Notes: generated from the sequence alone by a model not told the origin. A stretch of 64,000 nt of DNA from Tolypocladium sp. Sup5 PDA-1 (GCA_000750105.3 JPHH03000004.1:620001-684000); one strand, 5' to 3'; positions 30,156-41,335 are shown, counted from the stretch's first letter. A program made the numbers and translations.

Positions 30156-32398
30156 ATGAGTACCTCTAAGCGCCAGCGCAGCCCTGGCGAGAGCGAGGAC
30201 GGAGCGAGCAGCACCAAGTTGGCCAAGACCGCACACGAAGGCGGCGCAGGCGTACAGGGGAGTAGCGAGGTCCAAATCACCGTCAAACTTCGCTCGACGT
30301 CTAAGGCGGCCCAAAACGATCCCAAACCACCTGGTTACTGGGAGAAGCTCTTCCGCGAGTATGCAGATGGCGCATCTCTCTCCGACCCCTTCAAGGGTGA
30401 CCCGGCCACTGCCTCTCCTCCTCTCGCCCAACCGACTTCAGTGCAAACCGCGTCCAACGTCACCACAGGCAAAACAGAGCCCTCTACATCAGTGCACGGC
30501 TCGCATTCACATGGAGATGAGCCTATCGCTAGCCGTGCTGAGGCTAGGAGCTCCGGCAGCTCGATGTATTTTCCCCCGTCTATTTCTATTGTCTCGGTTG
30601 CAATCCTAACTCTGACTGATGTAGCGCCGAGAGCGACGAACAGGAGGACGATGACCGAGACACCGAAGACATCAGCGACGATGATCTGGACGATGGCGAA
30701 GACGACGGCCATGATTCCGAGAGATCATCTCTCGACGTGTTCGCCGAGTGGAAGTGGTTGGAGCAGATCGACGGGTTCGGCACCGTGGCGGAGAAAGGAG
30801 TCGCACACTGCGATGCCAAATTGATCAGACGCAGCCACATGTCAAGTGCCTTCTGGGTTGAGATGGAAGAACCATGCCACGAAACATCGGTGCTCGCGTT
30901 CGAGCTGTTTGACAGATACGGCCGCTTGAACCGAGAGTATTGCGAGCATGATGTCAGGAAAGGAACTGGCGTCTGGGACAAGGAGCTTGATCAAGGCGAC
31001 ATCGTTCTCTTCGAAAGCATCAGCGTTAAACCCCAGTGGCGCCGCCAAAAGGTCGGGACGAAGATCGTTGACGCCGTTTTGGACCTAACACGGGCAAAAT
31101 CGCGGCACTTCTTCGCCCTGGTCCAGCCGGGGTATTTCACTCGGGAGATAACTTGTGAAGATGAGGAAGAGAGAGAGAGAATCGCCGACAAGCTCATGAG
31201 AGCCTCCGAGCAATTCTGGCGATCTATGGGTTTCAGGAGGGTCGGGACCTCCGGGTGGTTCACCTTCACAGATGATGTCAGCCATCCTTCTCGACACTTG
31301 GATGCCGCGCAGGATTGGGTCGAGCCAGATCAGTCAACACAGCAAGAAGCCGTCTCCGATGCAGTACATGCCATCATTGGCATCCTATCTGATCCTGCAG
31401 AATCTGGGATCGGATGCGTCCGACAAATCCAGGAGACATTCTCTACCGGGGCGGGGGCACCGTCTTGGCTATCTACCGACAAGGACGGCGACACAATCCT
31501 CCACATTGCCGCCGTGAGCGCAAAGGCAGAAGCAATAGCACATATTCTGTCCGTGTGTCCTCAGTTAGCCAACATACGCAACAAGGAAGGCTACACGCCA
31601 CTCGAAGCACTGCAGAGCAGCATGGAGCTATATAGGACAAGGCAAGTCCATGGGAGACTCACAATTGTGAGGTCGGACAAGTTCGAAGGCTTTCAGCCAT
31701 CCGACGTTGCGTGCCTGGCCACTCTGACCTGCACAGAAATCTTCGACCTTGCCAAGCTTTCGGACCAAGACATCTCGGCAATCTCGTCCGCCACAGACGA
31801 TGCGGCCAACCGGATCCGTGAAGCCAACGCTATCCGCCACACATTGCAGCTGAAGTATGGCTGCACCTGTGGAAAGTGCATCGGCGGATTCCTGAGTCCG
31901 AGGATGCTCTTGGCACTGCAATTCCAAGCCGAGTTTCGGCACGACATGCTAACATTTGGGCTGGACCTCAGCGGTCCGGACTGGGTCGAGGAGAATGATG
32001 GTGTACTTGCTTACCTCCCTGCGCCGGTGCGACAGAACCTGAAGACCGACAAATCTATGAGAGAAGGATTCGCCAATATGTTCGATCACATCGCCCGCTG
32101 CCTCAGGGGAAAGCGACTGCCGAATGAAGAGGCCGTTCTCGACTTGTGCCTCAATAAGACGACTGAGTGGCCGCCGGTGACGAGGAACTACCTGCAAAGA
32201 GGCGGGACGGTGGCCGCCGTGGCCACGATGCTCTTCAAGAAGACTATGGAATCGGACGAGTGGGCCGGAGACCGAGGTCGCATGGACATCTTCAAGGACG
32301 AGGCCAAGGAGCTTCCGACCTGTCGGAATGACCACGAGTTCGGCTTCGTTAGCGGCATGTGCGGATATGAGAGGATGTCCACAGTTCGCTACGATTAG
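30156..32398 (+). CDS. GNAT-like domain plus ankyrin repeat protein
   Basis: Exons 30156-30565 and 30625-32398 (intron 59 nt, GTATTT...GATGTAG with branch site CCTAAC) give 727 residues. Residues 1-190 are disordered, basic at first (KRQRSP) and then strongly acidic (repeated Asp/Glu near 138-165). At about 190-360 the pattern resembles an N-acetyltransferase fold: ISVKPQWRRQKVGTKIVDAVL looks like the acetyl-CoA-binding motif A, and EQFWRSMGFRRVGTSGWF like the family's end. An ankyrin-like pair follows (DGDTILHIAAVSAKAEAI and NKEGYTPLEAL). The C-terminal half contains a CTCGKC cysteine cluster and helical sequence typical of uncharacterised fungal proteins. Substrate unknown. Enzymatic activity is a guess; the exon structure is secure. 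Confidence 0.8.
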
Positions 32399-32602
32399 TG
32401 GACATGTTTGGGAGAGAGAGAGATGCGCCTTTATTACGGATTGCTACTCCGTAGTGCTGCGTTCAAACCTCTATGGTGGACTCGGTGGGTGCATCTACTG
32501 TATCTAGTCTCGGGCACTCGTGCCGCCTTGGAAGATGGGTACGACTGAGGTGTCCACGGCAAAGCAGACACTGTAAGTTACGAAGTACTCGTAGACAGCT
32601 AG

Positions 32603-33162
32603 TTAGACTGTAAAAGCAGAATACCCCTGCAAAGCGCCTATTGCGCCAACAAGCAGCGCATTGGACGTGACACCCCGCTTGGCATACCACACCGAACTAA
32701 CCCACACGATTGTGACCATTAGGGCGGCGATAGCCTTGTGGACAGGCTGCTTCAGGAGAGCCGGATTCTGCGACCAGGCGTAGTTGAGCAGCGCTACAGA
32801 TATGTCAGCATACGTATCTTAACACACATATATTTACACATGCGTAGAGGCACAGGGTAGGAAAGGGAAAGAAAGGGATACGTACCATTCATAACAAAAA
32901 ATCCACTCCCCTGGTACCAGCCAGCTTTGGCGCAGGTATAGGCCAGATTGTGGAGGGAGTGGAATTTAGCATTGGCCTGCCAGTCTTTCGCAGTGAGCTA
33001 TCATTTATCCTTTCTTAGTATGTGCTGTCATCATGGTAAATCTGAGTGATGGATTTATTTCGATAGGGAAAGATGAGAAAGAAGGGAGAAGGCAGGAAAT
33101 ACCGTATGGCCTAGCGAGATGAGGAGCCAGCCAGCAGCAGTTACTTGGAGGGATTTGGTCAT
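32603..33162 (-). CDS. Small four-helix integral membrane protein
   Basis: Assembled from three small exons on minus: 33162-33103 (60 nt), 32997-32886 (112 nt) and 32793-32603 (191 nt), 120 residues. The joins give LISLGHT|LTAKDWQ and GFFVMN|ALLNYAW. Introns are 105 and 92 nt, GTATTT...GATAG and GTACGT...CTGTAG. Four hydrophobic segments are predicted: LQVTAAGWLLISLGHT, AGWYQGSGFFVMNALLNYAW, IAALMVTIVWVSSVWYA and ALLVGAIGALQGYSAF. The pattern GWLLISLGHT...KAGWYQGS...NYAWSQNPALL matches a family of uncharacterised fungal membrane proteins I recall, somewhat DoxX-like in layout. Function unknown. The consistent frame across three exons and the hydropathy make it convincing although each exon is short. 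Confidence 0.78.
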
Positions 33163-34171
33163 TTTGGTGTAAAGTTTTGTATTTCATACAAGGTATATAA
33201 GTAATTGTAAATATAAAAATGATATGGCTAGTTATAGACGGGTTGTGTAGTCCGTAGTTCTCTCTGAATAGAGTGAGATGGAGTTAAATAGCGTGGTCTT
33301 AGTCACGATTTACCTCGGCTGAGGCCGGGTCCCTCGGTAGAGAAGCTGATTATTCTTCGTCCCGATGTTAGCAGAAAGCTAATTTGCGAAGTACACTCGT
33401 CGCTCCACTAGTCGTTGATCACTCAGCTGGGACCATCACAACAGCCGCACGCTGCCGGGCCGGGGGAATATGTGCCAGACGTTACGTAGGGTTTGTAGAG
33501 GTGGTTGATGCCATTTGGAATCGGTGGTCCGAAGCGGTGCGGCTGTTGAGGACGGATATGGGCCGCTGCATCATATTGCCAGTAAATTCTATGTCTCCAG
33601 GCCGAAGGAAATATTGCGCTTTTACCTTGGTCAGTACTTCGTAGTCACGCTAAACTTCTAATATCGGGATGGACGGGATTGGTGCACAATCGAAAATGCC
33701 ACTGGCACAAGCTGGCAAGCGAGAGGCAGCGTCGATTCATGCGAACTTCATCTTGTCCCTCGCCTCCATGGAGTGTCTTGCAAGGGGACTTACAGGACCA
33801 TGTTCACCGCAGGAGGTTGTACTACGGACTAGTCGTCGTGTACTCCAGCCGTTTCTGCAGAGCAGCTTCTGCAGAGCGGCGCGAATAATACTTCGTCAAT
33901 CTCCAGGCCCTAAGCATTCGTGATGCCTGTACCTTGGACATGTCGACAGAAGCAGCAAAGAGGCTGCGTTCCCCGTCCTTCTAAGTGGCGGTTTTGTGAG
34001 CCATGGCATTTAGGCAAGGCAGGACCGACCACTGTACCTGGCATCGAGGTCCAGGCAACACTGCCCTCGCCTCCAAAGCACACGCACACAAACTGTAGCC
34101 TGACAAAATTCCCTTCTCCCGGAAAGGTGCGTGCAGACGTTGTGATACTGTTCGCTTCCTGTTCGCAGAAA
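33163..34171. other. Intergenic, AT-richer near 33170-33280
   Basis: Promoter side of the membrane-protein gene and 5' flank of the Sec63-domain gene. A GTGCGT...TTCGCAG pair at 34127-34168 could be a very short 5' intron of the next gene. I searched for an upstream helicase exon and found none. Confidence 0.5.
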
Positions 34172-35287
34172 ATGGCCGCGCAAGGTGACACAGCATCTCG
34201 AGCATCGGTGCAAGCCTCAACCGCTAGCCCACGGCCACCAGGCATCGACACGCCGTCCAATGCGCCGTCAATCGGACCACACTTGCACGAGATACAGCTG
34301 CGATACAAGCTCGCTCCGCCGACGTTCAAGACGCTCTGCACCATCTCGAATTCGCCAGACCGAAGGCTGGTGCTCCACAAAGCATGCCAAGCAACAGAGA
34401 TTCGATCGTTTCCGATGAAGCAGACAGACAGAGGATTCTTCCGAGAGATCAACGATCACACAGCGATTCCGTACCCCATCAGCGAGAGTATCTCGGAGCC
34501 GTGGCACAAGGCCTTCTTGCTTGTCCAGATCGATCTCCAACGAACCGGCTGGCCAAACAAGCTATCTGCCAACGCGAGGAAAGACCTTCATCAGGACAGG
34601 GGGCGCATTTACATCCTTCTCGACCGTGTGCTGAGATGCCTGGTCGACATTTTCGGCCAGAGACGGGACGGTCGAGGCGTCAGCGTCGCTCTCGACGTCT
34701 TGCGTAGCATAAAAGCCGGGGTCTGGGAGGGCAGCGAAAAGGAGCTGCTGCAGGTGGAAGGAGTCGGTCCGGCAACCATGGGAAAGCTGGTCCGGGCCGG
34801 CGTCAAGAACATCAAACAGATGTCGAAGCTCGAGTTCTACCATATCGAGCGGCTAGTGAGCCGAAACCCCCCGTTTGGACACAAGATGCTGCACCAGCTC
34901 GCCAGCTTTCCGGTCTTGACGATGCAGTTCGACATTGTCGACCGGTATCCCCCGATCCAGCGGTCCATTGCAGGCAACTCCGAAACTGCTGATCCGCATG
35001 GCCCTTTGGCAATACAGACCAACAAACCACTATGGATCGCTCGGGTGATGTTAGGGTATGAGAATGCGGAGGTGCCATCGTGGAACAAGAAAGCCCCATG
35101 GGCAACTCTTGTTGTTGAGGGCGAGGGCGGACGGCTCATTTGGTTCTGGCGAGGCAGCGTGAAGAGATTGGCCGATGGAAAGGAACTGGTTGTCGGCTTG
35201 GACGTAAAAAGGGGGGAAGAGCTAAAGGTTGCCTTTGCATGCGAGGAAATCGTGGGCACGATTATTCGCAACACTTATCGGGTCTGA
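34172..35287 (+). CDS. Stand-alone Sec63 domain protein, Mer3/HFM1-like
   Basis: 371-residue protein that aligns in my reading with the C-terminal Sec63 region of the meiotic crossover helicase Mer3/HFM1: FREINDHTAIPYPI, HKAFLLVQIDLQRTGWP, RIYILLDRVLRCLVDIF, LQVEGVGPATMGKLVRAGV (helix-hairpin-helix-like) and VSRNPPFGHKMLHQLASFP. A beta-rich C-terminal part follows (WIARVMLGYENAEVPSW, LIWFWRGS). The DEAD-box, helicase C and winged-helix domains that precede Sec63 in Mer3 are absent, and the preceding 1 kb encodes none of them. It is either a truncated copy that kept an open frame or a separate small protein. The start is the first ATG after an acceptor-like TTCGCAG; the frame is open further upstream to 33920, but that part looks non-coding. 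Confidence 0.75.
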   Translation: MAAQGDTASRASVQASTASPRPPGIDTPSNAPSIGPHLHEIQLRYKLAPPTFKTLCTISNSPDRRLVLHKACQATEIRSFPMKQTDRGFFREINDHTAIPYPISESISEPWHKAFLLVQIDLQRTGWPNKLSANARKDLHQDRGRIYILLDRVLRCLVDIFGQRRDGRGVSVALDVLRSIKAGVWEGSEKELLQVEGVGPATMGKLVRAGVKNIKQMSKLEFYHIERLVSRNPPFGHKMLHQLASFPVLTMQFDIVDRYPPIQRSIAGNSETADPHGPLAIQTNKPLWIARVMLGYENAEVPSWNKKAPWATLVVEGEGGRLIWFWRGSVKRLADGKELVVGLDVKRGEELKVAFACEEIVGTIIRNTYRV

Positions 35288-37310
35288 GGGGGCTTTCAGA
35301 GAGAGTGTGTTGGTGTTGTGAAGCACTTGCATGTAAGTCGAGGCTTACGCCTATCGTCCATGAAAATGATACCAGCTAATAATACGCGCGCCTCTGACAT
35401 TCATGGTACCACGAACTTCTGACGGACGAAGGTGTGAACCATGAATCTGAGACTGTGAGCCGCCGGAAGGCCAATTATCCATGGTCAAGGCAACTGATCC
35501 CATCGCCATGGCTTGCTGGAATAGCAGTCGCGCACATGCACCATCGCCAACATCATTGAATCGCGACAACATATTTGGCGGCTCAAAATAGACGCACCAG
35601 GCCGGTTTCCGATAACCGACGTCTGCTGCGCCTCGATATGGAGAAGCTGCATCGAAGGGGGCGCCTCGGGAGCTTGACTCTGCCTTGCGACGGGAACGTC
35701 GGAGAGCGGGGAGCCACGCTAACCGCCGTCCTGGAGAGCACCTGGTTGTCGCTGGATCTGGTACCGAGGATTCGCGATTCCGGGGCCAACGCGAGTGTTG
35801 GACAGAGCATTGACGCGGTGGCTACGACCACAAAACGAGCACGCGATAATACGGACTACAAACCTCGCTGATCTGGTGGTGTCCCTCGTTATCATTGTTG
35901 GCGGCATAACCCGAAACCATGGCGCGTTAGCCGTGTGGGTGTGCGGTCAGTCAGCCCGAGTTTAATCTTAAGCTTCTCCATGCTGACCCGAGCCACCCAT
36001 CAACAAATGGCCGAAGGTTTGTGCCGGCTGGCCACCCTGGGCGAGCATTGCCACCTGCTCGTCTACTCGCACGGACTACTAATTAAGGGACACACACTCA
36101 CGGGGAATGCGGTCGATTTGTAGACCCCCCTAGTATCCGTACTTCGTACTGGATTCACGACGGCGTCGTTTTCGGTCGGGCACAGAATACACCCGCCAGC
36201 ACCTGTGGCTCAACACAAGCGCCGTACCTCATTCGAGGTTGCAGGTCCGCCGGCAGGCATCAACATTTGTCTACCATGCCCCGAGACTCCCGGCATAAGT
36301 CGAGAAATTCTGGGCTGGCCAAGGACACGAGACGAATGCGAGGGACGGACGAACTGCCACATGCCGGCCGAAGAAGGCAAAAAAGAGCCTCATCAAGACG
36401 ACATGGGCCTCGGACCCTGGCCATCCCACGTCGCCCTGGTTGCCCTGTTGTGACGGCCTGGCCCCACACTCTCCGCGGTCAAACCAACAAGCCCGTCCAC
36501 ATGGCCGTCGAAAGGACGTCGAATCGCAATCTCCACTGCAAACCGATTCGCGGCGGGGAGAGATTGCGCCGGGCTGACATTGACCAGGCCGGCTGACGAT
36601 TTCCTGTCTTGAACCGGCCATGTTCCCCAGAAGAGTCTTCACACTTCGCAGCATTTGCTGTGGCAGCTTGGTGGCACCCCATCGGTTGTTGTGTCTCGTC
36701 TGATTTTCACCTGAAGTCAGTCCACGGGCAGCCGCAGCCACAATATTGGACTGCGCAGGGCTGATACACACAGTTGAAAAAGCAAGTCCACGGAAGCTGG
36801 TGGTCTGCCTAGCCGAAGCTGCAACATCGGGCAGCTACCAGCTCCTATCCCCTGTCCCCATGCTTGCCTGACATGGTATGAGCCGGACGGTCGCTTCTCA
36901 GCCCTTTGCCCCGTGAGGAAGACATCAGTGGCTTGAAGCGGCTGCATGGACCCTGGCTAGGCCGACGGGGCTGATGATGGCTTCTCATTTTGCGGCTAGG
37001 CCAAGGCGTTATTCGCGACTCTCTGTGGGCACCAGTCAACCAGGACGGGGGATCGGGCAGCGGAGGCAGACACTGCTGCCCCGCCGTTTATTATCAGCCT
37101 CACGGGTAGCTCGCTCGCTGGGGACTTTGCCCAGCTGTGCGGATGGTGTTGCCCGCCCCCGGGTCCTCGCATATAATAAGACGGAGAGCCCAGTTTTCCA
37201 GTCGAAGGCTCAGGACTCACTCACCCATACTCCTCTTCAGCCATTGCGGAAGCGACTAGCTCTCACTGTTCGCCTTGATACCCTCTACCGCTTTCGTAAC
37301 TTTCCTCAAC
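35288..37310. other. 2 kb intergenic region, no gene seen
   Basis: Short frames only. It ends in the promoter of the cysteine-rich protein gene, with a TATA-like ATATAATAAG at 37171-37180, about 140 nt before the start. Confidence 0.55.
37171..37180 (+). promoter_or_regulatory. TATA box of the cysteine-rich GPI protein gene
   Basis: ATATAATAAG in a GC-rich setting, about 140 nt upstream of the ATG at 37311. Confidence 0.5.
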
Positions 37311-38093
37311 ATGATCTCCTCGGGTCTGATCCTCGCTCTCGCCGGCCTGGCCGCGGCCACCGAGAAGTCGGGCTACAGCGTGATGCGCAACCCCAACGCC
37401 GACGGCCTCGGCGGCGGCTTCAACGGCCTCAACTTCGCCCTCGGCGGCGCGTGCGACGTCGGCGAGAAGGTGTGCGACAGCAACTACTGCATCCCCATCA
37501 TCGGGCAGTGCTGCGCCGTCGGCAACGGCGCCTACTGCAAGAGCGGCAAGTACTGCGTCACGGGCGGGTGCTGCGAGATTGGCAAGATCTGCCGCGGCAG
37601 CGGCGGCGGCTGCGACGTGGGCGAGGTGTCGTGCGGCAACTTCTGCATGGACGCTGGCGGCGATTGCTGCAACACCGCGACCGGGCAGTGGTGCGACGCG
37701 GGCAAGAAGTGCGTGAACGGAGGCACCCAGTGCGCCATCGGCGGCGGCGCCAGCTCGTCCAACATCTTTGGCGGCGGTAAGAGCACGTCCGTCGTCGTCG
37801 GAGGCGGCGCCTCGTCCTCGGACATCTTCGGCGGCGGCGGCGGCGCCAGCACCCGCTACTCCCTCTCGCCCGCGACGACGACCGACTCCGGCTTTGGCGG
37901 CTCCAGCCCCACCACCGCCTCCGACTCGAGCGGCTCGACGCCCACGGGCGACTCCGGCAGCAGCAGCAGCAGCAGCTCCGCGGCGTCGGCCGCCGCCACG
38001 ACCACGACGCGCCGCCCGCCCAGCGCCGGCGCCATCAACGCGCCGAACCTGCTGATCGGCGGTCTCCTGGCCGCGGCCCCCCTCCTGCTATAA
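37311..38093 (+). CDS. Secreted cysteine-rich protein with GPI anchor signal
   Basis: 260 residues, single exon. A signal peptide (MISSGLILALAGLAAA) is followed by a Cys-rich core of about 95 residues with 18 cysteines, including three CC pairs, in loosely repeated units of the form CC-x-x-G-x-YC. After that comes a Gly-rich stretch with two copies of GGGASSS-(N/D)-IFGGG, a Ser/Thr-rich stalk, and a hydrophobic tail (LLIGGLLAAAPLLL) that should direct GPI attachment. It is a surface or wall protein; the disulphide-rich core resembles adhesin or effector-like proteins but I recognise no named domain. The upstream in-frame ATG at 37275 would bury the signal peptide, so 37311 was chosen. Confidence 0.85.
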   Translation: MISSGLILALAGLAAATEKSGYSVMRNPNADGLGGGFNGLNFALGGACDVGEKVCDSNYCIPIIGQCCAVGNGAYCKSGKYCVTGGCCEIGKICRGSGGGCDVGEVSCGNFCMDAGGDCCNTATGQWCDAGKKCVNGGTQCAIGGGASSSNIFGGGKSTSVVVGGGASSSDIFGGGGGASTRYSLSPATTTDSGFGGSSPTTASDSSGSTPTGDSGSSSSSSSAASAAATTTTRRPPSAGAINAPNLLIGGLLAAAPLLL

Positions 38094-38866
38094 ACAGCTC
38101 CCCCTGTTTGGGGTTGGGGAGCGTCGGTGGTCCGGAAGAATGCAACAACGATAACGGCCTTGAGGAGGAGACGGAGACGGACGAAAGTCAACATTGGCGG
38201 ATCTAATCTCGGAGGAGGGGCCCATGAGGCAGCGACTTGATTTTTGCATCGATACACCATTTTTTACAAGTATATACACGCCAATTTATTACTCGGTTCA
38301 TACATGACGCTTGGGAAGCTTGCAAATGACTGCTTTGAAGTGATGCTTGTGTATCCATATTCGTTCTCCGTATGGCCTGAGTTACGCGGGGGCCTTTGAC
38401 CCCCTGTCGTCAATCGATCAATGAGATGGTAGGCGTTGTAAGCAGATGCAGACTTGGGGCAGACGCAGACGCAGGCACGCGACACTTCTCCATCCGCGCT
38501 CAGCCAGAGCGATCAACCAACATCCCCGGCATGCAAGATACAGGTAGCACAAAGACGCTACAGCTCGGGATCATGTCGTAGAGTGTGATCGGGGATCATT
38601 ATCGTCCCTAGAGTACAATACACGCGCAGCTGATGCGCCATCCATACATCCCGCCCGTTCCCTCGCACAAGAACAACACCACAAAGGGGTAGAACCGTTT
38701 CGCACCACACTCTGGCGGCCGCTTTTGGGGATATAGGTACATATTCGCAACCACCACCTGCCTGTTAGCCACAGCCGGGTAAGCTCCAGGGCCGCGTACT
38801 CTGCGCGCGGGCAGTACACGTGTCGAGATGATGTCACCGTCAGACTGGTGAGCAAGGGCCCGTCTT
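38094..38866. other. Tail-to-tail intergenic region
   Basis: Convergent 3' flanks of the cysteine-rich protein and stomatin-like genes. Nothing else seen. Confidence 0.6.
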
Positions 38867-40189
38867 TCATTTCTTGGCTGCCGTTTGGTTGAACCCGTCG
38901 AGCATCGTCTCCTTCATCTGCTTTCTCCTGATTTCCGCGGCCTCTTCTTCTGAGGCGGGCGGCTCGATGGCCTTCTTCTGGCGGCCGCCCTCGGTGGCGG
39001 GCTCGGTAACCATGGACTTCTGGGCCATGGATCTGGCCTGGGCCTCGCCGACCTTGTTGTAGACGCTGAGGCCCGTGGCAATCATGCCGCCAATGTCGCC
39101 GACGTTGCCGGGCACCACGACGGCGGTGCCCTCCTTGGCCAGCTTGCCAAAGGCGTCGACGTACTTCTCGGCGACGGTCAAGCTGACGGCACCCCGGGCG
39201 CCCTCCTCGCCGTCGATGATGCTGCGGGCGACGGCGTCGATGCCCTGGGCCGTGGCGCGGGCCTTGAGCAGGATCGCCTCGGCCTCACCGTCGGCCGTGT
39301 TGATGCGCTCGGCGCGCATGGCCTCGGAGGCGAGGATGACGCTCTGCTTCGCACCCTCGGCGATGTTGATGGCGCTCTGGCGCTGGCCCTCGGAGTCGAG
39401 AATCTCGGCTCGCTTGGAGCGCTCGGCGGTGACCTGGCGGTGCATGGCCTCGACGACAGCGGCGGGCGCGTGGATGTCGCGGATCTCGTAGCGCAGGCAG
39501 GTGACGCCCCAGGCTTCGGCGGCGTCGTTGATGGCGGCGGTGATGTTGGTGTTGAGAGCGGCGCGCTCCTTGAGGACGTGGTCGAGGGAGAGCTGGCCGA
39601 TTTCGGAGCGCATGGTCGTTTGGGCGAGCTGGGAGATGGCATACTCTGCGTCCTCGACTCCGTAGCTGTAGTAATGAAACGTCAGCATTTGTATCTTTTC
39701 ACGCTCTCTATCATCTCGTCTCACGAGCAAGTCGACCTGGGCGCTACGGGGCACTCACCTCGCCTTGTACGCATCAAACACTCGCGTGAACAGCACACCA
39801 TCCAGCTCAAGGGTCACGTTATCCGCCGTAATGGCACTCTGGCTGGGTATCTCAATGGCCACCTCCTTCAGGCTCTTGACGTACGCGATGCGGTCGATAA
39901 AGGGCATCAGGATGGCCAGGCCGGGCTCGAGGATCCTATTGAACTTGCCCATGCGCTCGACGATCCAGGCCGTCTGCTGCGGCACGAAGCGCACGATGGT
40001 GTTGGCCGGCAGCCGCGGCTTCTGGAAGTACGACGGCAGCGGGCCCGCGAAGCCCGATGGGAGCAGGGCGCGCGAGGTCGTCGCGAAGAGGCGCGCTGCT
40101 GCGAACGCCGGGGATGTCGACGACGACGACAGCAGCAGGGGCGCGCGGACCCTGAGGAGGGCGGCGCGCGTCAGGGGTGAGGCGGCCAT
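38867..40189 (-). CDS. Stomatin-like protein 2, mitochondrial SPFH family
   Basis: Inner-membrane scaffold of the SPFH/stomatin family, thought to organise cardiolipin-rich domains and respiratory complexes. Exons on minus: 40189-39759 and 39665-38867 (intron 93 nt), 409 residues; the join gives DAYKAS|YGVEDAEYA. The N-terminus is rich in Ala, Arg and Ser with few acids (MAASPLTRAALLRVRAPLLL), a mitochondrial presequence. The SPFH domain starts at TIVRFVPQQTAWIVERMGKF and includes LDGVLFTRVFDAYKA and YEIRDI. A coiled coil follows (about 230-300, EGQRQSAINIAEGAKQ), then the conserved Gly-rich C-terminal part (VPGNVGDIGGMIATGLSV) and an acidic/basic tail. It is divergent from the Mms2-type gene. 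Confidence 0.95.
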
Positions 40190-40677
40190 GGTGCGGCGGG
40201 GCGTACGTCAGAGCCGCAGGGTGCGAATGACGCCGCGCATCGGCCACAGGGGGAGGGTTGGGGGGCGTGGTGGTCGTGTTGTGTTGTGTTTTGTTGTGTT
40301 GTGTTGCGTGATGGTTGAAAACGTGCGAGAGTCAGCGAGAGAGCTCTACGTAACGAGCTGGTGACGGCTGCTGCCCACAAAGGGCCGACATTTACCCGCC
40401 CCTGCCACTTGACGTACGATAGCGCTCTCGAACCGCGGGGCGGAGCCAGTTCCACAGCACCAAGTGACAGTGAAACTGCCCCGCGCCACCAGCCGCCCGT
40501 CGGTCTCGCCATCCCACCACATACTCGTACGTGCTTGCTTGTCTCGAGACTTCATCCCGCACGGCAACGGCCCCTCCTCGTCCTCCCGCCCACGATTTCT
40601 CTCCGCGGACAACCGAAAACCACCGAGGCGGATACAGCCGTGAGCAAAAGAAAGGAGAAGTCGGTATAACAGCAACC
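40190..40677. promoter_or_regulatory. Bidirectional promoter with (TGTTG)n repeat
   Basis: 488 bp separate the divergent starts of the stomatin-like and UEV genes. A run of TGTTG-type pentamers spans about 40274-40306, close to the stomatin side. Confidence 0.55.
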
Positions 40678-41335
40678 ATGGGCGCCAAGGTCCCGCGCAA
40701 CTTCCGCCTGCTCGAGGAGCTGGAAAAGGGCGAAAAGGGCCTCGGCGCGGAGGCATGCAGCTACGGCCTCGAGGACTCGGAGGACCTGCTGATGAGCAAC
40801 TGGAACGGCACGATCCTGGGGCCTCCTCACGTAAGGCTCCTCTTCTTCCTTCTTCGTCCGTGTCCCCCGCTCTGGATTCACGCGGGTTGTTCGCCGTTGA
40901 GGGACGATAACGGAGGGGGGGCACGAGACTCGGTCGACGCGACGTGAACCCGGAAGGCTAATTCATCGAGGGGGTTAGTCCGTCCACGAGAACCGCATCT
41001 ACAGCGTCAAGATGCACTGCGGCGCCAAGTACCCCGACGAGCCCCCGGCCATCCAGTTCGTCAGCCAGGTCAACCTGCCCTGCGTCAACCCGCGCAACGG
41101 CGCCGTCGACCCCAAGCAGCTGCCCTGCCTGGCCCAGTGGAAGCGCGACAACACCATGGAGACGGTCCTCATTGAGCTGCGGAGGTAAGCCCCTGATTCT
41201 ACTCCCCCTTCCCTCGCCGCCCATGTACTTGCTGGTGTGGCAACAGAGGTCTGACAGTGTTATGGGAACAGGTACATGGCCGCTCCGTCGAATAAAAAGA
41301 TTCCCCAGCCGCCCGAGGGGTCGACGTACTCATGA
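40678..41335 (+). CDS. mms2: Mms2-type ubiquitin E2 variant (UEV)
   Basis: Partner of Ubc13 for Lys63-linked ubiquitin chains in error-free post-replication repair. Exons 40678-40830, 40979-41184 and 41272-41335 (introns 148 and 87 nt) give 140 residues, the family length. Hallmarks: KVPRNFRLLEELEKGEKG at the N-terminus, SNWNGTILGPP, VHENRIYSVKMHCG, NLPCVNPRNG, LAQWKRDNTMETVLIELRR, and PQPPEGSTYS at the end. The UBC fold lacks the HPN motif and catalytic Cys of active E2 enzymes, as expected for a UEV. Confidence 0.97.

Noticed and set aside
33920..34171. N-terminal extension of the Sec63-domain protein
   Set aside because: Its composition looks non-coding, and a possible splice acceptor sits just before the ATG at 34172.
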